The notes under the pieces: generated by a model | The model's input: the letters and a program-made list of their open reading frames with translations, nothing else | What the model was told of the DNA's origin: nothing | Databases searched by the model: none | Shown: one piece after another, positions 33,223 to 42,455 of the stretch | Layout of the letters: each line of letters begins with the position of its first letter | Numbering within the stretch: the first letter of the stretch is position 1 | Translations under genes and position numbers: made by a program | NCBI GenBank assembly: GCA_045659025.1 | Contig: JAZOWA010000009.1 | Location: 16,005 to 80,004, forward strand | Length of the DNA stretch: 64,000 bases | From: SIG455 sp045659025 | Lineage (GTDB): Bacteria > Bacillota > Clostridia > UMGS1810 | Direction of reading: 5' to 3'

Positions 33223-36039
33223 TTATTCGTAAATAACGATTGCAGCGGGATAGTTGCTACCTGTGTGAGAAACAAATACCTTGGATGCTGCAGAAGGAGA
33301 GGGATCGATATCCGCGATTTCGTCAAGAGTTTTGCCGAATTCAAAGGGTTTATCCTCATCGCCTGTGTATCTGATAACAGGGGTTGTGGACTTGAGCTTG
33401 TATGTGTGGATATCTTTTTCGTCACCTGTTGTGGATATATCAATGTGCTCCTTAGGATCATCGCCCTTGGGAATAGCCATTACTGTACCGAACTGAGCGA
33501 AATACTCACCACCGATATCATAGTAAGTATAACCTTCTACATCGTGGTTATAACGTACGTTATCATCAATATCCTCAGGGATTTCCAAATCCTCTGCAGA
33601 GAACCATTTCTGAACCTTTTCTACCACATCATCTGTTGCGAATACCTTGATAATGTCGCCCATCTTTACATCTGCAAACACATCACTGTCGGTAGTGTAG
33701 TAATTGCTGTAAACAGCGTCGTTGGTGCCGAGCTTGTGATAGTGGAGACGGTAGATGTTGGTGGAATTATCGTCTGAAAGGGTATGCTCTATCTCTTTAA
33801 CCAAAAGTGAGGGAGCTGTTGCTTTAATTGTGGTGCTTGTACCATAAACAACTACTACCTTTGAAGCACCGGTGCCAACGCCATCAAAAGCGTCAACATA
33901 ATAGGTAAGGCCATTGGTGAAGTAACTTGCACCGGTTGTGAATTTATATTTGTTTTCATTTCTATCGAAAGGAACAACTATTACCTTGGTAGCAGAAGAG
34001 ATAGAAAACTTCTTGGTAGAACCCTTGTAGAAAGCATTGTTGGATGACTGGAACTTGAGCTCCTGCATACCCTCTGCAATGTAATTGGGGTGAATTGCAG
34101 TTGAGATATAATCATCATCATCCTCGTCTGTAACCGCATCTACAACATAAACAGCCTTGAGTTCGCCGTTTACAATCTCGTACTTAACAGGAGTTGCTTT
34201 TACAGCATTTTCTATCTTGCTTTCATCCTTATCTGCATTTATGATCTCTGCAGAAGCACGGATTGCATCTTCAAGAGCCTCGCCATCAGATGACTTACCG
34301 TTGAGCTTGAAGCCTTTGGAAGCAACAGGGTATTCGTTATATGTTGAAGATGAATACAAACGAACAAAATACTCATCGTCATCCATGCTGCTGGACTTTG
34401 TACCAACCTTAGTAATATAACCGTAGTTAGTAGCTGTTTCTGTCTTGCTTACTGCAACAAGTTTGCCGTTAAAATCAAGATATGCAGTGCAAACATCACC
34501 TACATTAAGTGACTGGCTTGACTGATCTGAAATAGATTTATAATAACCACTAACAGGAACATACTCGCTATCGAATTTTATGCTGTCATCCTTAAAGCCC
34601 TTAACCGCTGATGTGGAAGAAGAACCGGAAGCAGTCTTTTTGGAAATGATAATTTCCATTACATCCTCATCATCTGCAGATACTGCAACGGACAATACGC
34701 AGTCTTTTGTAATGCTTGCCAATGTGCATTCAGTAAGCTTTGCGGTATTGGTTACAATCTTAACTGTGAGTTCCTGTGTCTTGTCATTAAGAATGAGGGG
34801 GTCTTTTGAAGAATCAAACTTGTCATAAACTGTGTATGTATCGCTTGATTTGGAAACGCTGCTTACAAAGTAAGTCTCATAGCAGCTGATGAAAGCTACA
34901 TCCATAACACCGTTGCCGTCAGCATCGATGAAGGTGATGTCACCGCTATCGATATCAAGCGCATCCATATAATCCTCGGAATCAATGTTACCATTGTTCA
35001 ATACAATGCTCATTTCGTCATTGATCTTAAGCTTTGAAATACCGTCTTTTGTATCTGAATCGTCGTAGTATTCAAATACAGACTCGGTGATATTGCTGAT
35101 GTCTTCGCCTGAGATCTCATATACCTTGTTTTTCTTATCTTTGCTTATGCTTTCGATTACTTTATCGCCGGAATCGTCTTCAACATAAACCACGTCAACC
35201 TTGTATCCGAAATACTGGTCAAAATCTTCAGCACTCTTGTCACCCATGTTGAGATATTCATATCTGTCATCACCGATTTTGAGAATAATCTCATCTGTTC
35301 TGGGGTTACCGTTAACGCCGAAGAACATTCTGTCATAAATTGCAACTACCTGACCCTCTACCTTCTCCTCGGGATAAGGAGAAGACTCAACACTGTCACT
35401 ATATGAGCCATTACCTGTCTGCACGAGGGGATTGGTCTTGGTCATATTGTATGTGAGCTGTGCAACGAGGCCACGAACTGCATTGGAATCGGGATTGCCA
35501 AAAGCGTTAAGAGTAATGTTCTTAGCATTTGCAAGCTCAATATAAGGCTGATACCAGGGTGTGCCCGCAGGAGCAGGAGTGATTACTGCGCCGTAGTTAA
35601 GAGCACAAACAACCATCTTAACAGCCTGAGCGTATGTAACGGGAGCACTGGGAGCAAAAAGGCCATCACCCATACCATTGATAATGCCTGATTTTACTGC
35701 ATACTCAATGTAGGGTACTGCCCAGTGACCTGCCTCAACGTCTGTGAAGCTTGATACTGCAGCGGGGAAAGTGAAACCCTTAGGCGCACTTGCTACTGCG
35801 ATGATTTTTGCAAATTCAGCACGGGTGATCTCGCCCTCGGGTTTGAAGCTATATGTGCCGTCCTCATTTGCATAACCGTTTATTATGCCTTTGTCTGCAA
35901 GTTCAGCAATTGCAGTTGCATACATGTTTGTGTCTGCCACATCTGTGAATTCAGCTGCGAAGCTGACAGTTGTGAACGCACAAGTCATAATCATTGCTAT
36001 AGCAATTACCAAAGCAGAGATTTTCTTGAAAGTTCTCAT
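33223..36039 (-). CDS. large SLH-domain surface protein, probable S-layer component
   Basis: 938 residues. Signal peptide MRTFKKISALVIAIAMIMTC to VSFA-A. SLH units at about 30-75 (FTDVADTNMYATAIAELADK) and 95-140 (FTDVEAGHWAVPYIEYAVKS), with a partial third to about 195. The remaining 740 residues are Asp, Ser and Thr-rich beta-type sequence with no enzyme motif and few cysteines. A strong promoter, a long monocistronic transcript and wall-anchoring units fit an abundant surface protein. Binding partner (often pyruvylated polymer) is inferred from SLH biology. Confidence 0.85.
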   Translation of the reverse strand: MRTFKKISALVIAIAMIMTCAFTTVSFAAEFTDVADTNMYATAIAELADKGIINGYANEDGTYSFKPEGEITRAEFAKIIAVASAPKGFTFPAAVSSFTDVEAGHWAVPYIEYAVKSGIINGMGDGLFAPSAPVTYAQAVKMVVCALNYGAVITPAPAGTPWYQPYIELANAKNITLNAFGNPDSNAVRGLVAQLTYNMTKTNPLVQTGNGSYSDSVESSPYPEEKVEGQVVAIYDRMFFGVNGNPRTDEIILKIGDDRYEYLNMGDKSAEDFDQYFGYKVDVVYVEDDSGDKVIESISKDKKNKVYEISGEDISNITESVFEYYDDSDTKDGISKLKINDEMSIVLNNGNIDSEDYMDALDIDSGDITFIDADGNGVMDVAFISCYETYFVSSVSKSSDTYTVYDKFDSSKDPLILNDKTQELTVKIVTNTAKLTECTLASITKDCVLSVAVSADDEDVMEIIISKKTASGSSSTSAVKGFKDDSIKFDSEYVPVSGYYKSISDQSSQSLNVGDVCTAYLDFNGKLVAVSKTETATNYGYITKVGTKSSSMDDDEYFVRLYSSSTYNEYPVASKGFKLNGKSSDGEALEDAIRASAEIINADKDESKIENAVKATPVKYEIVNGELKAVYVVDAVTDEDDDDYISTAIHPNYIAEGMQELKFQSSNNAFYKGSTKKFSISSATKVIVVPFDRNENKYKFTTGASYFTNGLTYYVDAFDGVGTGASKVVVVYGTSTTIKATAPSLLVKEIEHTLSDDNSTNIYRLHYHKLGTNDAVYSNYYTTDSDVFADVKMGDIIKVFATDDVVEKVQKWFSAEDLEIPEDIDDNVRYNHDVEGYTYYDIGGEYFAQFGTVMAIPKGDDPKEHIDISTTGDEKDIHTYKLKSTTPVIRYTGDEDKPFEFGKTLDEIADIDPSPSAASKVFVSHTGSNYPAAIVIYE

Positions 36040-36080
36040 AGTGATTTTCCTCCTATTTTAAGGTATAAACTTACTCTATA

Positions 36081-36109
36081 ATTTTAACACCCACCTCAAA
36101 TATAGTCAA
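36081..36109 (-). promoter_or_regulatory. promoter of the large SLH protein
   Basis: On the minus strand, TTGACT (36104-36109), a 17-nt spacer and TAAAAT (36081-36086). An AGGAGG site follows before the ATG. Confidence 0.8.
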
Positions 36110-36202
36110 TAGTAATATTTACTTGCCACACGTTTCAAACACATTTGTAACCTTATAGTAACAATAATCTGCCATTTTTGACAAAACACCAAGGCAAATC
36201 AA

Positions 36203-36232
36203 AACCCGACAAGCCAAAAAGCCTGTCGGGTT
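36203..36232 (-). terminator. terminator of the hydrogenase operon
   Basis: AACCCGACA (36203-36211) and TGTCGGGTT (36224-36232) around AGCC-AAAA-AGCC, followed by TTTT on the minus strand. Confidence 0.88.
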
Positions 36233-36254
36233 GTTAATCTTAATCAGATACGGA

Positions 36255-37994
36255 TTATACGTCGGATCTGTCAAAATAGTGAGTGTGCAAAAGCTCGTGA
36301 GATTTGTGACCGCAGGGCTCGCCGAGGTACTCAGCATAGAGTTCTTTGATTGCGGGATTCTCGTGGGATTTGCGAAGGGTTGATGCTCTGTCCTCATCAT
36401 AGAGAGCTTTAGCTCTTGCCTTCTTAACATCAACTTCTGCCTGTACTCTTGCAGATACGATAGGCTGACCGCCACCGGTTACGCAACCGCCGGGGCAACC
36501 CATAATCTCGATGAACTCGTAGTTCTTCTCACCGGATTTGATGCTGTCGAGAAGTTTACGTGCATTGCCGAGACCGTGAGCAACCGCCACACGAACTTTC
36601 ATGCCGGCAACCTCAACCTCTGCCTCTTTGATGCCTTCTGTACCACGAACTGCATCAAACTCAATGTTTGCCATGGGCTTGCCTTCCAATACTTCATATA
36701 CTGTACGAAGAGCTGCTTCCATAACACCACCGGTAGCACCGAAGATAACGCCTGCACCTGTTGCGGGGCCGAAGGGTCTGTCGAACTCTTCGTCTGCGAG
36801 TTTAACGAAGTCGGTACCGCACTCTTTGATCATCTTTGCAAGTTCTCTTGTGGTGATAACCGCATCAACGTCACGGTAGCCTGTACCCTTCATCTCTTCT
36901 CTCTGTGCCTCATACTTCTTAGCAGTACAGGGCATTACAGATACTACATAGATATCTGCGGGGTTGATGCCCTCTTTCTCTGCATAGTAGGATTTAATGA
37001 TTGCACCGAACATCTCGTGGGGAGATTTACAGGTGGAAAGATTATCCAAGAAATCGGGGTAGTTGTGCTCACAGAACTTAATCCAGCCGGGGCTGCAGGA
37101 GGTAATCATGGGGAGTTTACCACCATTCTTAACTCTTGAAATGAACTCTGTACCCTCTTCCATAATTGTAAGGTCAGCAGCAGTATCTGTGTCAAATACT
37201 CTGTCAACACCAAGTCTCTTGATAGCAGCAACCATCTTGCCTGTCACACGGGTGCCGATTTCCATGCCGAACTCTTCACCGATAGCAGCACGAACTGCAG
37301 GAGCAACCTGAACTACAACGTGCTTGGTCTCATCGTGGATAGCATCCCATACCTCTTTGGTGGAATCCTTCTCTTTGAGTGCGCCTACGGGGCAAGCTGC
37401 AATACACTGACCGCACATTACGCAGGAAGTCTCGTTGAGGGATTTCTCAAAGATGCTGCCAACGTGGGTGCCGATACCTCTGTCGATAGCACCGATAGCA
37501 TTTACGGTCTGGATTTTTGAACATACTGCGATACAACGTCTGCAAAGTACGCATTTGTTGTTATCACGTACGATTGAAGGTGAAAAATCATCGATTGCAT
37601 AAACCTTGTTTTCGCCTTCGTAACGGATCTCGTCAACACCGAGTTCTTCACACATTGTCTGCAATTCGCAGTTCTTGTTTCTTACGCAGGTAAGGCACTT
37701 GCGCTCGTGGTTAGAAAGTATAAGCTCGAGGTTTGCCTTTCTTGCTTTGCGAACCTTGGGAGAGTTTGTGAAAACTTCCATACCCTCGGATACGGGATAT
37801 ACACAAGCTGCCTGAAGAGCTCTTGCGCCTTTGATTTCAACAAGGCACATTCTGCATGCGCCGATTTCGTTTACGTCTTTGAGGTAGCAAAGGGTGGGAA
37901 TGTGAATATTCGCATCTCTTGCCGCATCAAGAACTGTATATGTGGACGGCACACTGTATTCGCCGCCGTTGATTTTAATGTTTACCATATTCAT
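36255..37994 (-). CDS. hydA: [FeFe] hydrogenase catalytic subunit HydA
   Basis: 579 residues. Makes or uses H2 at the H-cluster. N-terminal 2Fe-2S domain (Cys at about 36, 47, 50, 63), His-ligated 4Fe-4S (HERKCLTCVRNKNC), two 4Fe-4S (CVLCRRCIAVC; CVMCGQCIAACP), then the H domain with all three signatures: TSCSPGW, MPCTAKK and GCPGGCVTGGGQP. This multi-cluster form with HydB and HydC belongs to NADH-linked, probably electron-bifurcating hydrogenases. ATG 37994 is chosen for GGAGGAG 9 nt upstream. Confidence 0.93.
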   Translation of the reverse strand: MNMVNIKINGGEYSVPSTYTVLDAARDANIHIPTLCYLKDVNEIGACRMCLVEIKGARALQAACVYPVSEGMEVFTNSPKVRKARKANLELILSNHERKCLTCVRNKNCELQTMCEELGVDEIRYEGENKVYAIDDFSPSIVRDNNKCVLCRRCIAVCSKIQTVNAIGAIDRGIGTHVGSIFEKSLNETSCVMCGQCIAACPVGALKEKDSTKEVWDAIHDETKHVVVQVAPAVRAAIGEEFGMEIGTRVTGKMVAAIKRLGVDRVFDTDTAADLTIMEEGTEFISRVKNGGKLPMITSCSPGWIKFCEHNYPDFLDNLSTCKSPHEMFGAIIKSYYAEKEGINPADIYVVSVMPCTAKKYEAQREEMKGTGYRDVDAVITTRELAKMIKECGTDFVKLADEEFDRPFGPATGAGVIFGATGGVMEAALRTVYEVLEGKPMANIEFDAVRGTEGIKEAEVEVAGMKVRVAVAHGLGNARKLLDSIKSGEKNYEFIEIMGCPGGCVTGGGQPIVSARVQAEVDVKKARAKALYDEDRASTLRKSHENPAIKELYAEYLGEPCGHKSHELLHTHYFDRSDV

Positions 37995-38010
37995 TGGTTC
38001 TCTCTCCTCC

Positions 38011-39804
38011 TCACTTCGTAATTGCCTTGAACTTACAAGCACTCTCACAAACGCCACACTTGATACACTTATCGGTATCAATTACGTAGGGCTCTTTGAT
38101 CTTGCCTGTGATTGCACCAACAGGGCAGTTTCTAGCACAGAGACTGCAACCCTTACATTTCTCGGGATCAATCTTGTAAGAAACAAGTGCCTTACATACG
38201 CCTGCAGGACATTTCTTATCTACAACGTGAGCAATATACTCGTCTCTGAAGTACTTGAGTGTGCTGAGGATGGGGTTGGGAGCTGTCTGACCAAGACCGC
38301 AGAATGCAGAATCCTTGATAGAATAGCAAAGTTCTTCCAACTTATCGATATCCTCCAATGTGCCTTTGCCTTCGGTAATCTTGTTGAGGATTTCGAGCAA
38401 TCTCTTGGTACCTACACGGCAGGGAGTACACTTACCGCAGGATTCATCTACTGTAAACTCGAGGAAGAATTTAGCGATATCAACCATACAGGTATCTTCG
38501 TCCATTACGATAAGACCACCGGAACCCATCATTGAGCCGATAGCTGTAAGGTTATCATAGTCAATGGGAGTGTCGATAAGGTGAGCAGGGATACAGCCGC
38601 CTGAAGGACCACCAGTCTGTGCTGCTTTGAACTCTTTGCCGTTGGGGATACCGCCACCGATATCATATACAACTTCACGCAAGGTTGTACCCATAGGAAC
38701 TTCCACAAGACCGGTGTTATTAATCTTACCACCTACTGCGAATACCTTTGTACCCTTGCTCTTCTCTGTACCAATCTTGTTGAACCAATCAGCACCGTTA
38801 TTGATGATTGCGGTGATGTTAGCATAGGTCTCAACGTTATTGAGAAGTGTGGGCTTCTGCCACAAACCTTTGATTGCAGGGAAGGGAGGACGGGGACGGG
38901 GCTCACCACGGTGACCTTCAATACTTGTCATAAGAGCTGTTTCCTCACCGCAAACGAATGCGCCTGCGCCAAGACGAAGCTCCATATCGAAGTTGAAGTC
39001 TGTGCCGAAGATGTTCTTGCCGAGAAGTCCGTATTCTCTCGCCTGTTCAATAGCGATGTTAAGACGCTTAACAGCGATGGGGTACTCAGCTCTGATATAT
39101 ACAAAACCTCTGTCTGCACCTACTGCATAAGCGGCAATAGCCATTGCCTCAATAAGTGAGTGGGGGTCGCCTTCCAAAACGGATCTGTCCATGAATGCAC
39201 CGGGGTCACCTTCGTCCGCATTACAAGCAACGAACTTCTGCTCTCCGGGAGCATCAGCAGTGAACTGCCATTTCATACCTGTGGAGAAACCTGCACCACC
39301 ACGTCCGCGGAGGCCGGATTTCTTAATCTCGTCGATTACTTCCTGAGGTTTCATCTCGGTGAGAACTTTACCAAGCGCACTGTAACCGCCGTAACCGATA
39401 TACTCATCAATGTCCTCGGGGTTGATAACACCACAGTTGCGGAGTGCTATACGCATCTGGTTTTTGTAGAAGTCAACCTCGTTCAAGGATTTAACACTGT
39501 CATCCTCTGCGATTGTCTCTTTATAAACAAGGCGTTTAACAACTCTACCCTTCAAGAAGTGCTCTTCAACAATCTCGGGGATATCCTCGGGAGTAACCAT
39601 GCTATAGAATACACCCTCGGGATAAACAATCATAATCGGTCCCAATGCGCAAAGGCCAAAGCAACCGGTTCTTACTACTTTAATCTCGTTTTCAAGATTT
39701 TTCTCTTTAAGACTATTCTCAAGTGCTGCAATAATCTTCTCGCTGCCGGAGGAAGTACATCCGGTACCACCGCAGACAAGCACGTGTGCTCTTGCTAATT
39801 CCAT
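38011..39804 (-). CDS. hydB: NADH-binding flavoprotein subunit HydB (NuoF-like)
   Basis: 597 residues. Takes electrons between NAD(H) and ferredoxin for HydA. Domains: N-terminal thioredoxin-like 2Fe-2S (CGGTGC...GCFGLCA), FMN/NADH core with RGRGGAGFSTGMKW, SLBB region, 4Fe-4S ESCGKCTPCRVGTKR, and two C-terminal 4Fe-4S (CKGCSLCARNCP; CIKCGVCESAC). Such fusion of NuoE-like, NuoF and ferredoxin parts is typical of HydB. AAGGAGG before the ATG. Confidence 0.94.
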   Translation of the reverse strand: MELARAHVLVCGGTGCTSSGSEKIIAALENSLKEKNLENEIKVVRTGCFGLCALGPIMIVYPEGVFYSMVTPEDIPEIVEEHFLKGRVVKRLVYKETIAEDDSVKSLNEVDFYKNQMRIALRNCGVINPEDIDEYIGYGGYSALGKVLTEMKPQEVIDEIKKSGLRGRGGAGFSTGMKWQFTADAPGEQKFVACNADEGDPGAFMDRSVLEGDPHSLIEAMAIAAYAVGADRGFVYIRAEYPIAVKRLNIAIEQAREYGLLGKNIFGTDFNFDMELRLGAGAFVCGEETALMTSIEGHRGEPRPRPPFPAIKGLWQKPTLLNNVETYANITAIINNGADWFNKIGTEKSKGTKVFAVGGKINNTGLVEVPMGTTLREVVYDIGGGIPNGKEFKAAQTGGPSGGCIPAHLIDTPIDYDNLTAIGSMMGSGGLIVMDEDTCMVDIAKFFLEFTVDESCGKCTPCRVGTKRLLEILNKITEGKGTLEDIDKLEELCYSIKDSAFCGLGQTAPNPILSTLKYFRDEYIAHVVDKKCPAGVCKALVSYKIDPEKCKGCSLCARNCPVGAITGKIKEPYVIDTDKCIKCGVCESACKFKAITK

Positions 39805-39825
39805 TTTAACGTAATCCTCCTTGTA

Positions 39826-40194
39826 TTATTTTTCTGCTCCGATTGTGAACTCTGCCACAACATTGCCGTTAACTATGTGCTCGTTGATTACACGAACAGC
39901 TTTTGTAGCGTCCATCTTGATGTATGTGGTCTTTGAACCGTCTGCACCATAAACCTCAACGATGGGCTCGTATTTGCACATACCTACGCAACCTGTCTGT
40001 GTAACGTATGCGTTGGCAATGCCTCTTTTTTCAATTTCTTCCATCATAGCTGTAAGAACGGGACGTGCACCTGCTGCAATACCGCAAGTAGCCATACCAA
40101 CAACGATTCTTGTGTTGCCTTCGTCTTCGTTTCTCACATTTATCTTGTTTGCCATCTTATTTCTGATCTGCTCAAGTTCTGCTAAGCTTTTCAT
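39826..40194 (-). CDS. thioredoxin-like (2Fe-2S) ferredoxin domain protein
   Basis: 122 residues. Fold of the C-terminal half of NuoE, with Cys in MATCGIAAGA and TQTGCVGMCKYEP, plausible ligands for one 2Fe-2S. It repeats the N-terminal domain of HydB in stand-alone form. Probably an electron carrier or accessory of the hydrogenase; role inferred from position between the ATPase and hydB. Confidence 0.85.
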   Translation of the reverse strand: MKSLAELEQIRNKMANKINVRNEDEGNTRIVVGMATCGIAAGARPVLTAMMEEIEKRGIANAYVTQTGCVGMCKYEPIVEVYGADGSKTTYIKMDATKAVRVINEHIVNGNVVAEFTIGAEK

Positions 40195-40214
40195 ACCGAA
40201 TTCCTCCTAATAGA

Positions 40215-40757
40215 TTATTTGTATATCTCATCCAGACCTTCTTTGATATATCCGCTTATCCATGCAAGAATCTCGGGTGCGGTTATCTCCACATCACCCA
40301 AGATATTTCTGACCTCTGCAGTAGACAGTGTAAACTCCCCACCATCAAAGGTGTGGGTGTAGACAAAATCCGTATCAGGACTGCCTCCAATCAAAGTAAC
40401 CATTGTAGATGCCATATCGCCCAGGGGCTGACGGTCAATACTGTCTCTTACAAAAGATGCAGTAACCACTGTGCCCTTGCCGACTTCGGATGTGATATCA
40501 AATCCGCCGCCGGTGAGATTGGCCGCCTCTTTGAAAAGGGACAACCCCATCCCTACTTTGCGGGTGGTGCGGGTGGTCTTGAAAGGGTCTGTCACCTGAG
40601 AGAGAAATTCCTCATCCATACCGCAACCGTTATCGGTGATGGTGATGGTGATGAGATTATCCTCCGTACTCTCAGAAACCCCTACCTTGACTACCGTCGC
40701 TCCTGCTTTGGTCGAATTTTTGACTATGTCTAAAATATGCAGGGATAACTCAGTCAT
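40215..40757 (-). CDS. HATPase-domain protein in the hydrogenase operon
   Basis: 180 residues. A GHKL ATP-binding fold with N box HILDIVKNSTKAGA, G1 DNGCGM and G2 GMGLSLF, but no His phosphoacceptor and no dimerisation helix, so it is not a full histidine kinase. It could act like an anti-sigma factor kinase. Starts 1 nt past the hydC stop. A related short protein is at 43784. Function unknown; conserved neighbourhood with hydrogenases suggests regulation. Confidence 0.8.
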   Translation of the reverse strand: MTELSLHILDIVKNSTKAGATVVKVGVSESTEDNLITITITDNGCGMDEEFLSQVTDPFKTTRTTRKVGMGLSLFKEAANLTGGGFDITSEVGKGTVVTASFVRDSIDRQPLGDMASTMVTLIGGSPDTDFVYTHTFDGGEFTLSTAEVRNILGDVEITAPEILAWISGYIKEGLDEIYK

Positions 40758-40758
40758 A

Positions 40759-41253
40759 TCAGTCCATATACTTAGCGAGGATGCCCTCTACGTCGTCTAC
40801 AACAAGACGTCCGTAAACATCATCGTTAACAGTAAATACGGGAGCAAGTCCGCAAGCACCGATACAACGGGTAGCCTCAAGGGAGAACTTACCATCTGCA
40901 CTGCACTCGCCAACATCAATACCGATAATCTGCTTGATCTTCTCAAGGATATCGCCTGAACCCTTTACATAGCAGGCAGTACCAAGGCAAACGCCGATTT
41001 TGTACTTACCCTTGGGATTGATTGAGAACTGGGTGTAGAATGTAACTACGCCATAGATCTCGGATGCAGGTACGTTAAGGCCTTTTGAAATAACCTTCTG
41101 TACCTCGATGGGAAGATAACCGATTACTTCCTGAACCTCATGAAGAACCGGGATCAATGCGCCATCGGTGTCTTTGTACTTAGCAATAATCTGCTGTACC
41201 TTCTCTTCCTGCTCTTTTGTCATTACAAAAGCAGGGGTCGTCTTTTCACTCAT
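40759..41253 (-). CDS. hydC: NuoE-like 2Fe-2S subunit HydC
   Basis: 164 residues. Helical N-terminus then thioredoxin-like 2Fe-2S domain with four Cys (CLGTAC about 35 residues before CIGAC). Links HydB in the NADH-dependent hydrogenase. First gene after the Rex-box promoter; GGAGGA precedes the ATG. Confidence 0.94.
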   Translation of the reverse strand: MSEKTTPAFVMTKEQEEKVQQIIAKYKDTDGALIPVLHEVQEVIGYLPIEVQKVISKGLNVPASEIYGVVTFYTQFSINPKGKYKIGVCLGTACYVKGSGDILEKIKQIIGIDVGECSADGKFSLEATRCIGACGLAPVFTVNDDVYGRLVVDDVEGILAKYMD

Positions 41254-41282
41254 TTGTCATCCTCCTATTTTATTTATAATAT

Positions 41283-41300
41283 TTGTTATTTTTTTAACAA
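41283..41300. promoter_or_regulatory. Rex operator (redox repressor site)
   Basis: On the minus strand TTGTTAA-AAAA-ATAACAA, one base off the clostridial Rex consensus TTGTTAANNNNTTAACAA. It lies between the -10 box and the hydC start, where Rex would block transcription when NADH/NAD+ is low. The rex gene is outside the window. Confidence 0.75.
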
Positions 41301-41316
41301 TTTTTGACACATATAA

Positions 41317-41345
41317 ATTATACCACAAAACTTCTTGGATTTCCA
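41317..41345 (-). promoter_or_regulatory. hydC-B-A operon promoter
   Basis: On the minus strand, TGGAAA (41340-41345), a 17-nt spacer and TATAAT (41317-41322). The weak -35 with a repressor site just downstream suits a regulated promoter. Confidence 0.7.
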
Positions 41346-41397
41346 CAATATTTTGAAAAAATTTATAAAAAATATTTTTTTGTCAATTTGTAATGTT

Positions 41398-42117
41398 TTA
41401 CGATAATTTTTGCTCTTTTATTTTATTAATTATCCCCTTTCGGGTAAAATCCTCCACCTCGAGAAAATATTTGCGTTCGGATATATCCCATAGGTAATGG
41501 GCATCGGAATCATGGACTATATTGAATCGGGAAAGCTGATGTGCATCCTCCATCTCCGACACCTTGGCGGGATTCTTCACCTCCACTGTGGCAAAGCCAT
41601 AACTCTCATCTATGTAGCCGAGGTTGGATATGATGCTGTATGAGCTTTTGTCAACATGAGCAGGAAAAGCCACTCCCCCAAGGGACGATACTTTGTCTGC
41701 CACTTGGGCAACACTCAACGATGTGGCGGTAACCAGCATATTGTCCTCATGGGCTACGATATTGTCATCCTTATCCATTATCAACTGCTCACCAAAAATA
41801 TCGGTACGGTTCTTTATAGCAGGCAGATGCTCACGGACAATTCCGTCCATCTCCATAGCGGATTCTATATCGGGGAAAAGACACACTATATGGCACTCCT
41901 CCGCCGTCTCAACCTCCATACCGGGAATTACCAGGAGATCCGTCTCCTCCGCACACTCCATACATGCTTTCGCATTACGACAGGTGTTGTGGTCGGTGAT
42001 GGCAATCACGTCAAGGCCTTTTAAGATTGCCATATTGACAATGTTGTTTGGGGTCATATCCCCGTCTCCGCAAGGAGAAAGGGCGGTGTGGATGTGGAAG
42101 TCATAGGACGCTTTCAT
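41398..42117 (-). CDS. PHP-domain phosphoesterase
   Basis: 239 residues. Motifs YDFHIHTALSPCGD, IAITDHNTCRNA, IPGMEVE, FPAHVDKSS and VHDSDAHYL give a complete trinuclear metal site. PHP enzymes of this size hydrolyse phosphoesters such as 3',5'-nucleoside bisphosphates. Its ATG overlaps the stop of the DRTGG gene (ATGA). Substrate unknown. Confidence 0.88.
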   Translation of the reverse strand: MKASYDFHIHTALSPCGDGDMTPNNIVNMAILKGLDVIAITDHNTCRNAKACMECAEETDLLVIPGMEVETAEECHIVCLFPDIESAMEMDGIVREHLPAIKNRTDIFGEQLIMDKDDNIVAHEDNMLVTATSLSVAQVADKVSSLGGVAFPAHVDKSSYSIISNLGYIDESYGFATVEVKNPAKVSEMEDAHQLSRFNIVHDSDAHYLWDISERKYFLEVEDFTRKGIINKIKEQKLS

Positions 42118-42440
42118 AAAAGTTTACCTATGGCCATAGCCGCATCAAAGGCGCTGAGGTCAGTTTTAAGGATTACTACTTCCTCTTTGTTTGCCTTGGC
42201 AATTACGCTGTCTTCCACGGGCATACCCTCTGCCACCACTACACAAGCAGCATCAGTGAGAACGGAGATGGCAGCAATATTGATATTGGTCTGCACCGTT
42301 ATCCACGCATCCCCCGCCTGCACCTTGCCCATAGCAAGACTCAACAGGTCGCACACATAGCAACCCGTCACCTCTTTATCTGTTGAGGTGTCGGTAAGAG
42401 GCGTAGCGTTTAATATTTCAACAAGTGTATTTATAGTCAT
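42114..42440 (-). CDS. DRTGG-domain protein (second copy)
   Basis: 108 residues, a single DRTGG domain, a fold seen beside CBS domains and in phosphotransacetylase N-termini, thought to bind a ligand. ATG 42440 has AGGAG 8 nt upstream; an ATG two codons earlier is too close. Paralogue of the protein at 44226 with a shared GCYVCDLLS/GCDLMSDVL motif. Confidence 0.82.
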   Translation of the reverse strand: MTINTLVEILNATPLTDTSTDKEVTGCYVCDLLSLAMGKVQAGDAWITVQTNINIAAISVLTDAACVVVAEGMPVEDSVIAKANKEEVVILKTDLSAFDAAMAIGKLL

Positions 42441-42455
42441 AAGCATCTCTCCTGA

